Positions 13,726 through 20,480 of a stretch of 26,841 nucleotides of DNA are shown piece after piece. The DNA lies in the NCBI RefSeq assembly GCF_028618695.1, contig NZ_JAQIVI010000237.1, forward strand, positions 1-26,841, given 5' to 3'. Position 1 is the first letter of the stretch. The number at the start of each line of letters is the position of its first letter. This DNA comes from Natrinema soli. GTDB taxonomy: Archaea > Halobacteriota > Halobacteria > Halobacteriales > Natrialbaceae. Under the pieces are notes generated by a model. That model was given only the letters and a program-made list of their open reading frames with translations. It had not been told where the DNA came from and made no database searches. A program made the translations under genes and the position numbers.

Positions 13726-14862
13726 ATGACCTGTGATTTCGATCAGATGGATAGTTCAGTTGCGATTCTCCACGATCGATTCCCTGGAATTGGCGGCGGA
13801 GAGAAGTTTGCTATTGAGGCGGCACGCGTGCTAGATGCGCCAATATATACGATGTACGTCTATCCAGGAACCGAGATTCCCGGCGATATTGAGGTCATCC
13901 CAATACAACAGGAGAAGTACACGCGCGGACTCTCACGCCGATTTCTCGCGTGGCGAAACGAGGGAGCAAATCCACTGGAGACGCTGAATATCGCGATGGA
14001 CATGACGAATGCACATCCGGACCTTGTTGACTATGACGTGATTCTTTCCAGTGCGCCGCTTAGCAAGAACTACGTTCCCACCACGGATCAACGAGTCGTG
14101 CACTATCCCCATAGCCCGCCACGCTGGCTCTACGACCTCTTCCGCGACCGAATGTCGTCGTTCGACTACCCTGGAATCCGATTCGTATTGAAGGCATACG
14201 CGAAGTGGTGGCGGGCACTCGACAAAGAGGCCAACGACTACGTAGATACATTCGTCGCTAACAGCGAGTTGATTCAGGACCGGATACAACGGTACTATGA
14301 CCGGGATGCAGAGGTCGTGTATCCACCTATTACTGGCGATTGGCGAAACGAGGGCGACGACGGCTACTTCGTCACGTGGTCGCGGCTCGCACCCGAGAAG
14401 CGCATTGATTTGATTGTCGAGGCATTCACCGAGTTAGATGAGAGGCTCATTGTGGCTGGGGACGGTGAACAGCGAGAAAAACTTGAGCGTATGGCACGAG
14501 GCCACGACAATATCGAGATACGAGGTTTCGTCGAGGACATTGAATCGCTCGTGGCCAAAGCGACTGCAGTCGTCTACGCCCCGAAAAACGAAGACTTTGG
14601 TATGGTTGGTGCGGAAGCGATGATGGCTGGGAAGCCGTTATTAGGTGTTGATGAAGGATTCACGCGATACCAGATTGAGCCAGAGGTGACTGGCGAGGTA
14701 TTCAAGTCTACTGTTAAGTCACTTTCAGAAACTATTATAAGCTTTGACTCAAATGACTATAGTGAAGATAAAATCCAAAATATCGCCCAACAGTATCATT
14801 ACGATAAATTTAGATTTGGATTAAAGCGTGCCGTTTCAGAGGTAGTGAAAAATGAGTGTTGA
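13726..14862 (+). CDS. GT4-family glycosyltransferase
   Basis: A 378-residue GT-B enzyme with no membrane segment. The N-terminal half has SVAILHDRFPGIGGGEKFAI with the glycine-rich acceptor-side loop and VVHYPHSPPRWLYDLF; the C-terminal half has SRLAPEKRIDLIVEAFTEL and the EDFGMVGAEAMMAGKPLLG stretch containing the E-x7-E donor-binding motif. It transfers a sugar from a nucleotide donor with retention of configuration, probably to the dolichol-linked glycan. The last 60 codons become strikingly A+T-rich. It overlaps the following GT2 gene by 11 nt. Its composition differs from aglJ/aglM/aglB, suggesting transfer. The specific sugar is unknown. Confidence 0.88.
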   Translation: MTCDFDQMDSSVAILHDRFPGIGGGEKFAIEAARVLDAPIYTMYVYPGTEIPGDIEVIPIQQEKYTRGLSRRFLAWRNEGANPLETLNIAMDMTNAHPDLVDYDVILSSAPLSKNYVPTTDQRVVHYPHSPPRWLYDLFRDRMSSFDYPGIRFVLKAYAKWWRALDKEANDYVDTFVANSELIQDRIQRYYDRDAEVVYPPITGDWRNEGDDGYFVTWSRLAPEKRIDLIVEAFTELDERLIVAGDGEQREKLERMARGHDNIEIRGFVEDIESLVAKATAVVYAPKNEDFGMVGAEAMMAGKPLLGVDEGFTRYQIEPEVTGEVFKSTVKSLSETIISFDSNDYSEDKIQNIAQQYHYDKFRFGLKRAVSEVVKNEC

Positions 14863-15526
14863 GCAACCAATAACCCATACCAACCCAGATATTTCAGTTG
14901 TAATTCCGACGATTCCTTCGAACAGTCATAAGAAAGTTATTAACGATCTTCGAAGACAAAGTTGCAACTCTTTTGAAGCTATTGTAATTAATGACAAAGA
15001 ACGAGATATCTGTGAGGCGCGGAACGTCGGCATAGAGGAAGCAAAAGCGGATATTGTAGCACTTACTGACGACGACTGTCGTCCTCCAAAGCAGTGGGTT
15101 GAACAGATAGATATCGCCTTCAAAAAAAATCAGGATCTGGTTTGCCTTGAGGGAGCAGTTCGTGGTGGTCGTGAGTACAAAGGCGAACGAAAGTACGTTG
15201 GCTGTAATCTCGCATTCGATCGACAGCAGGCGCTTGATATCGGTGGATTTAATTCAGAGTTCGCTGGGTGGCGTGATGATACAGAGTTTGGCTGGAGAAT
15301 GGAACAAGAAACTTCTGGAAAGTATGTATTCTCTTCAGACATAGTAATGTTTCATCCTGATCGTCCACGAGCGACTATTGATGATAAACTTGAAGAACAG
15401 TTACAATATCGATATCCCGACCGATATAACGAAATACTTATTCCAGATACGGGCCTTGGACGGCTCAACAACTGGCTTTGGCAGCGTGGTTTCTGGGACT
15501 CCGTCAACCTAATTCGTTCTCCATGA
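14852..15526 (+). CDS. GT2-family glycosyltransferase, soluble
   Basis: A 224-residue GT-A glycosyltransferase without membrane spans. Motifs are DISVVIPTIPSNSHKK, EARNVGIEEAKADIVALTDD with the DxD-type DDDC, and the acceptor-side GGFNSEFAGWRDDTEFGWR (ED-like catalytic Asp/Glu). The C-terminus has a WLWQRGFWD helix that may associate with the membrane. It is short for the family, which usually has 240-300 residues, but all key motifs are present. It overlaps the GT4 gene by 11 nt and the next gene by four (ATGA), so the three are one transcript. The likely role is adding a later sugar to the lipid-linked glycan. Confidence 0.85.
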   Translation: MSVEQPITHTNPDISVVIPTIPSNSHKKVINDLRRQSCNSFEAIVINDKERDICEARNVGIEEAKADIVALTDDDCRPPKQWVEQIDIAFKKNQDLVCLEGAVRGGREYKGERKYVGCNLAFDRQQALDIGGFNSEFAGWRDDTEFGWRMEQETSGKYVFSSDIVMFHPDRPRATIDDKLEEQLQYRYPDRYNEILIPDTGLGRLNNWLWQRGFWDSVNLIRSP

Positions 15527-16767
15527 CCAACATTGCACTTGTTGTCCTCGACACGCTCAGGAAGGATCACTTCGACGAACATTTCGACTGGCTGCCCGGC
15601 ACTCGCTTCGAGAACGCGTGGTCGACGAGTCACTGGACGGTGCCTGCGCATGCCTCGCTCTTAACTGGCATGCTACCTTCTGAAGCGAACATCCATGCAA
15701 AGAACTTCTATTACGATGATAATATTGTGACGCTTCCTGCGGAGTTGGGCGACCAGTATACGAGCTATATCTACACCGCGAATCCGAACATCTCCCCGCA
15801 GTTTGGGGCAACAAAGGACTTTGACGAGGTGGTTGGAGACATGCGACTCTCAGCCATGGCCGGTGACGTGCTTAACTGGGACCGGTTTATTCAGGGGCAT
15901 CTAAATAAAGGCCCATCTAGATATTTAACTGCGCTCAATAAATGTGTCTTTGGCGATGTGAATACTTTCAAATCTCTTAAATATGGTGTTCAGATCAAAC
16001 TGGAGGATCTGAATATCGGCGACTCACGCTCCTACAGCGGCAATAAGTTCCTCAGAGATATCCAGAATACGTCATTCGAGGACGATTCATTCATTTTCAT
16101 GAACCTTATGGAGGCACATTCTCCCTATAACCCTCCGGAAGAGTACGACGCTCCTGACGTATACAATGAAGGACTCCGATATACCTTTGGTGATATGAAC
16201 GAAGATCCAGAGAAAATCAGAGAGGCATACGATGCCTCTGTTAGATTTCTCTCAGATGTCTACTCGGATATATTCAAGGAACTACAGAAGGATTTTGATA
16301 CAATAATTACCGTTTCTGATCACGGGGAGTTGCTGGGTGAATATAATGGTTGGGAACATCTCTATGGAATCTATCCGGAACTCACGCACGTTCCACTTGT
16401 GGTGAGTGGCAAATCGATCGGACTCCCTGATGGCGTAGTAAATCTACAGGACATTCACGACGCGATTGTTGATGAGGCCGGTAATCGTGATGAGGCTCGC
16501 GTCGAATATCATGGATTGAACGAGCAGAACCGAATTGGAGCGGAGAACAAGGGAGTGGCCGTTCCGGACTATATTGACGAAACGTACACTGGCGTCGTGA
16601 CAGCGGACGGTTATGCATTTGAGTCATTTGATCACGAAGTCATTGTCAATGGCAATGTACCGAATGCAGAGTCCCTAATTAAAGCACACAAATTCTCGCT
16701 GAAGGAAGGGAACACAAGCGTATCCAAGGAAGTGGAGCAACATCTTGAAGATCTCGGTTACGCATGA
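15523..16767 (+). CDS. Sulfatase-like alkaline phosphatase superfamily protein, Thr nucleophile
   Basis: A 414-residue protein that starts directly with the first strand (MTNIALVVLDTLRKDHFDEH), so no signal peptide or membrane span is present. LVVLDTLRKDHF carries the first metal Asp. The nucleophile region is SHWTVPAHASLLTG: the formylglycine Cys of true sulfatases (CxPxR) is Thr and the Arg is His. FMNLMEAHSPYNPP and VSDHGELLGEYNGWEH complete the metal site. It ends VEQHLEDLGYA. These features favour phosphate or phosphodiester chemistry over sulfate-ester hydrolysis. ATGA overlap with the preceding GT2 gene fixes the start. It sits in the glycosylation block, so it may modify the glycan or its carrier in the cytoplasm. 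The substrate is unknown. Confidence 0.82.
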   Translation: MTNIALVVLDTLRKDHFDEHFDWLPGTRFENAWSTSHWTVPAHASLLTGMLPSEANIHAKNFYYDDNIVTLPAELGDQYTSYIYTANPNISPQFGATKDFDEVVGDMRLSAMAGDVLNWDRFIQGHLNKGPSRYLTALNKCVFGDVNTFKSLKYGVQIKLEDLNIGDSRSYSGNKFLRDIQNTSFEDDSFIFMNLMEAHSPYNPPEEYDAPDVYNEGLRYTFGDMNEDPEKIREAYDASVRFLSDVYSDIFKELQKDFDTIITVSDHGELLGEYNGWEHLYGIYPELTHVPLVVSGKSIGLPDGVVNLQDIHDAIVDEAGNRDEARVEYHGLNEQNRIGAENKGVAVPDYIDETYTGVVTADGYAFESFDHEVIVNGNVPNAESLIKAHKFSLKEGNTSVSKEVEQHLEDLGYA

Positions 16768-16784
16768 TAATCGTCAGTTAAACT

Positions 16785-16828
16785 TCCTGTTCAAATGGTT
16801 AGCTTCAAACCCTCTCGCTCAAACAGGA
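16785..16828. repeat. Inverted repeat between the two sulfatase-like genes
   Basis: TCCTGTT (16785-16791) and AACAGGA (16822-16828) are 7-bp inverted arms separated by 30 bases, in the only noticeable gap (68 nt) of the otherwise overlapping gene chain. It may be a weak attenuator or a chance pairing. Confidence 0.3.
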
Positions 16829-16835
16829 CATATCC

Positions 16836-17936
16836 ATGAATACCCTTCTAGTCACTGTGGACTCACTCCGGTATGACTACTTTGAACATATGCCAGAGAC
16901 TATATCGTTCCTTGACATGACCCATGATAGGGTGTTCGCTCCTTCAACAGCGACAATCGGCAGTTTTCCAGGGATTATCGGTGGGGAATTTGCTGACGGG
17001 TCAGAACTCACTGGAACGAATGTTGCGACTCATTTCGACGAGTACAGCGTCGGATTGACAACTAACCATCTCCTCTCGAAAGAGTATGGCTATGATGAGG
17101 GTTTTGATGTATTCAACTCGCCGAAGGGAGGCGGTGATACTCTTAAGGATAAAGCCGCAGTCCTTCTGACCCGGGGCTCAATAGCGTACAGAATCGCCTC
17201 GTGGGGCTGGAACCAATACCAGCAACTCACTAGCCTCACTGGCGCCGTAGAGAAGTCTTTCCGACCAGCTGAGAACGTGATTGCTCAATTCAATGCAGAA
17301 ATCGACGGAAAAGAAGAGTGGTTCGGATGGTTGCATTTTATGGATCCACATCATCCGTATGATCCAAACGGGGGAGAACTCAGTCGCGCCGAAGCGCAGA
17401 GGCTCACTCGCAAGGTCCTTTCCGGAGACGGCGACGAAACCGACCGCGAACGCGTTCGTGAACTTTATCAACTGGAGATAGCCGAACTCGACGAGCAGTT
17501 AGCGATACTCTGGGACGAGATCCCGGACGACACCCATGTAGTTTTCTGTGCCGATCACGGTGAACTTCTGGGTGAAAATGGGATGTGGGGTCATCCAGGG
17601 GAGATGTGTACTGAACTCCTTCAGGTTCCATTTGGAACAAAAAACGTTCCGGAACTCGGCGATGTGGTGTCACTGCTCGACGTTCCGTCGATACTGTTAG
17701 GGTCCGAACACGGTCGAGGAGAACTGGACCGTGACATTTCCTTCGCCACCTATGGAGAAAGGAAGGCAGCAATGAATGTGGATAACATTGCAACCGAGAG
17801 TGGCGTTGTGACACTCGACAATAACGAACCTATCGACGACCCAAACTTAGCACGGGCTCTTAGCCGCTTCCGCTCCAATAGCATTGTCAAGGAAGACGCA
17901 CTTAAGAAGGACCTAGAGGACCTCGGATACGTATGA
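16836..17936 (+). CDS. Sulfatase-like alkaline phosphatase superfamily protein, second of three
   Basis: A 366-residue protein with no signal peptide. MNTLLVTVDSLRYDYF is the first metal-binding strand. The nucleophile region FAPSTATIGSFPGIIGG lacks the Cys and Arg of sulfatases, and Thr is the likely nucleophile. GWLHFMDPHHPYDPN and VVFCADHGELLGENGMWGHP supply the remaining metal ligands. It ends LKKDLEDLGYV, like its two neighbours. It is distantly related to the preceding protein, not a recent duplicate. The gene follows by 68 nt and overlaps the next by four. A role in phospho-group transfer to or removal from the glycan is inferred. The reaction is unknown. Confidence 0.8.
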   Translation: MNTLLVTVDSLRYDYFEHMPETISFLDMTHDRVFAPSTATIGSFPGIIGGEFADGSELTGTNVATHFDEYSVGLTTNHLLSKEYGYDEGFDVFNSPKGGGDTLKDKAAVLLTRGSIAYRIASWGWNQYQQLTSLTGAVEKSFRPAENVIAQFNAEIDGKEEWFGWLHFMDPHHPYDPNGGELSRAEAQRLTRKVLSGDGDETDRERVRELYQLEIAELDEQLAILWDEIPDDTHVVFCADHGELLGENGMWGHPGEMCTELLQVPFGTKNVPELGDVVSLLDVPSILLGSEHGRGELDRDISFATYGERKAAMNVDNIATESGVVTLDNNEPIDDPNLARALSRFRSNSIVKEDALKKDLEDLGYV

Positions 17937-18838
17937 CTGTCGTAGTCCTCGCACTTGACGCGCTTGACGCTGGTCTCGTCGAGCACTTCGGCGTAACTGA
18001 TTTCGAACTTGAGACCAGTCAGCAGATAAAAACTTTTTCGCATAGCAGAGACAACCCCTATACACCCGAAGTGTGGGCAACGGTAGCGACAGGACTCGGT
18101 CCGGAAGAACATAGTATAACTGGATCCGGAACGAGCGAGTGGAACAATCCTGTTCTGGAACTCGCGTCACAGTTCACTGGTCGACTGAACGAATCCACAC
18201 GCGGAACACTCGGCCGATTTGTTCGAGACCAGACCGGTGAGCGCGAGCAAATCGGAGAAACCGATGCCAAATCAATATTCGACCGCGAGGGTGCAGTCGT
18301 TCATAATTGGCCAGGTGTCCACAATGGCAGTGACCTCCAGCAAGCATGGGATCTGATGAATGCGGTCGCCGAAGGCAAGCCAAAACATGAGTTCGAACAA
18401 GAATTGCTTGGGCTCGGAGCTCAGCAATTCGGTTGGGCACGCGAGATGCTCAATCACGATGTGGCACTCGCAGGCGTTCACGTCCACACACTTGATGCAG
18501 CAGGTCATGCTTACGCGGAGGACGAAGAATCTCTTCGGCGTATCTACAAGCGGGTCGGTGAATTTGTAAATGGTCTTGTGCAGATCCTCGGCCCTGACGA
18601 CGATCTACTTCTACTAAGTGACCATGGAATGTGTACCTCGTTCTACCCCGAAACCGACGAAGGGGGATCTCCAGGTGGCCACTCCTGGCGGGCGTACGCG
18701 AGTTCTACCATAGATAGCGTCCCATCAGATGTATTCTATGTCGCCGATTGGATCGACGAGCATGTGACACACCGTGTGACGACTGGAGAGCAACTCAACA
18801 TCGACAAGGAGCATCTCAGAAATCTCGGCTATATATGA
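17933..18838 (+). CDS. Type I phosphodiesterase/nucleotide pyrophosphatase-like protein
   Basis: A 301-residue member of the alkaline phosphatase superfamily, closer to phosphodiesterases/phosphoglycerate-mutase-like enzymes than to sulfatases. MTVVVLALDALDAGLVEHFG carries the first metal Asp, NPYTPEVWATVATGLGPEEH the Thr nucleophile, VHVHTLDAAGHAYAED a second metal site, and LLLSDHGMC plus GGHSW the third. There is no signal peptide, so the protein is cytoplasmic. It ends KEHLRNLGYI, sharing the LGY ending with the two upstream proteins. ATGA overlaps link it to both neighbours. Nucleotide-sugar or lipid-pyrophosphate cleavage are possible roles; the sequence does not decide. Confidence 0.8.
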   Translation: MTVVVLALDALDAGLVEHFGVTDFELETSQQIKTFSHSRDNPYTPEVWATVATGLGPEEHSITGSGTSEWNNPVLELASQFTGRLNESTRGTLGRFVRDQTGEREQIGETDAKSIFDREGAVVHNWPGVHNGSDLQQAWDLMNAVAEGKPKHEFEQELLGLGAQQFGWAREMLNHDVALAGVHVHTLDAAGHAYAEDEESLRRIYKRVGEFVNGLVQILGPDDDLLLLSDHGMCTSFYPETDEGGSPGGHSWRAYASSTIDSVPSDVFYVADWIDEHVTHRVTTGEQLNIDKEHLRNLGYI

Positions 18839-20274
18839 GTGCCGGTGAAGCTGACTTCGGTCTCGAAATCTCACGGGGTGTCCTTGCGAAGTTCGCTATG
18901 GCCGCAATCGGGTTTGCAGGGTCCATCGTCTTTGCTCGAGTGTTAGGACCTAGTGGCTACGGCGCATTCTATATTGTTGTAACACTCGTCAATGTTCTGG
19001 ACAATCCCGTGACCGGCTGGGGAAGTGCCTGTAAAAAACGGATTTCCGAGACTGGGTTCCCGATAGCGGAGGCGCTCGGGTCAGGACTACTCGGTGCAGT
19101 AATACTCCCGCTTGGTATGTTGCCTGCAGTCTATCTAATTGTGATTTTCACTGACCTTTACGCCCTCTCTGGGCTCTTCGTCCCGTTCTCGGTTCTGTTT
19201 AGTGCTGTTTGTTTTTTTGCGGTCACTAACCGAATTCTCTCGGCTCGTTCAAATTTTGCTGCCGCCGAATGGTCTGACACACTTCGCTCCTTCTTTACAA
19301 CACCGCTCCAGCTAGTGTTTATCCTTCTCGGATTCGAGGCTGCTGGAATGGTATATGGGTTGACTATTGCAACTGCGTTGAGTATCCCCTATGTCCTGTA
19401 TCGAATCCATATTAGACCAGTTCTTCCTACAAGAGAGTCGTTAGCTAGTATCACGTCGTACGCTAGATATAGTATTCCGAATGGATTTATCAGTACTACT
19501 CAATCACGCTTCGATATCCTCCTTCTTGGCGCGCTTCTCACATCGTCTGCAGTCGGTGAGTACCAGGTTTCGATGCAACTTACTCTAGCGGGGACGTTCA
19601 TTGGTGCCGTCGCATCGAAGGGACTGATGGCTCGAGTGAGCGACTATTGGAGTCGCAACGAGCACGACGCAGTAATCAACGATGTTACTAACTCGCTGGG
19701 TTATGCGAGTGTCCTCGCAATACCGATCTTCTTCGGTGTTGCCGCGATGCCGAACGACCTTCTCGTGACGGTATTCGGTTCGCAGTATGCTGGTGGTGGT
19801 CTGGTTCTGGTCGGACTAGCGCTCTTTCGAGTAGTGAAAATGCAGTCGTCACAGTTGCAATCGACAATGGCCGGCCTCAACCGGCCGGATATCACCATGC
19901 GGATCGGGCTAGTCGTGCTCATTTTGAACGTCGGTCTCGGTTACGCACTATTGCTTGAGTATGGTGTTTTCGGCGTCGTTGTCGCGACTATCCTCTCTGA
20001 GGTTATTCGGTATGCGACACTTTCATACACGATTAAGCAGCATCTCCCTGCCGTGACGCTGTTCGCTAAGCCATTACGCCAGCAATTACTCGCTGGAGTC
20101 ACAATGTTTATTCTCATTGACTGGCTCCATATGACCAATGGGGTTTCATGGTGGGGAGAGCTACTAGTTCTCATTGGACTCGGAGGAATAACCTACTTTG
20201 CAACCCTCATCGTAATCAGCAAGTCATTTCGTCTCACCGTCAAAGGAGTCGTCTCGGACGCTTTAGCCGGCTAA
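18835..20274 (+). CDS. Oligosaccharide flippase (Wzx/AglR-like, MATE-type)
   Basis: A 479-residue polytopic membrane protein with about 12-14 spans. The pattern of the polysaccharide-biosynthesis export family is clear: an N-terminal FAMAAIGFAGSIVFARVLGPSGYGAFYIV, SRFDILLLGALLTSSAVGEYQV mid-protein, and GLALFRVVKMQSSQLQSTMAGLNRPD. It would flip the dolichol-linked glycan from the cytoplasmic to the outer face, before transfer by AglB. The start ATG at 18835 overlaps the previous stop (ATGA); upstream in-frame codons are the shadow of the phosphodiesterase gene. Composition is A+T-rich like its neighbours and differs sharply from aglB just downstream. Confidence 0.88.
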   Translation: MSAGEADFGLEISRGVLAKFAMAAIGFAGSIVFARVLGPSGYGAFYIVVTLVNVLDNPVTGWGSACKKRISETGFPIAEALGSGLLGAVILPLGMLPAVYLIVIFTDLYALSGLFVPFSVLFSAVCFFAVTNRILSARSNFAAAEWSDTLRSFFTTPLQLVFILLGFEAAGMVYGLTIATALSIPYVLYRIHIRPVLPTRESLASITSYARYSIPNGFISTTQSRFDILLLGALLTSSAVGEYQVSMQLTLAGTFIGAVASKGLMARVSDYWSRNEHDAVINDVTNSLGYASVLAIPIFFGVAAMPNDLLVTVFGSQYAGGGLVLVGLALFRVVKMQSSQLQSTMAGLNRPDITMRIGLVVLILNVGLGYALLLEYGVFGVVVATILSEVIRYATLSYTIKQHLPAVTLFAKPLRQQLLAGVTMFILIDWLHMTNGVSWWGELLVLIGLGGITYFATLIVISKSFRLTVKGVVSDALAG

Positions 20275-20436
20275 AATCTCCATATTAATTTGACTATCAG
20301 ATTCAGCTGCTGTCTAGCGATCTATGCACTTTACTGATATTGATGAACGGTTCTCTGTAGAATTGATAGAGTGAAGATAGAACTTGGATATATAAGATAT
20401 TTCACAATTAGGACCATCGCTATCAAATGGTCGCAA

Positions 20437-20445
20437 GTATATAAC
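20437..20445 (+). promoter_or_regulatory. aglB TATA box
   Basis: GTATATAAC is centred 40 nt before ATG 20481, giving a short 5' leader of about 15 nt. A second TATA-like GATATATAAG lies at 20388-20397. The interval 20275-20480 is A+T-rich and has no gene; aglB is thus separately promoted from the upstream chain. Confidence 0.55.
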
Positions 20446-20480
20446 AAGACTTATTCTTGACTTGAGTCTGGTGGGACCTA

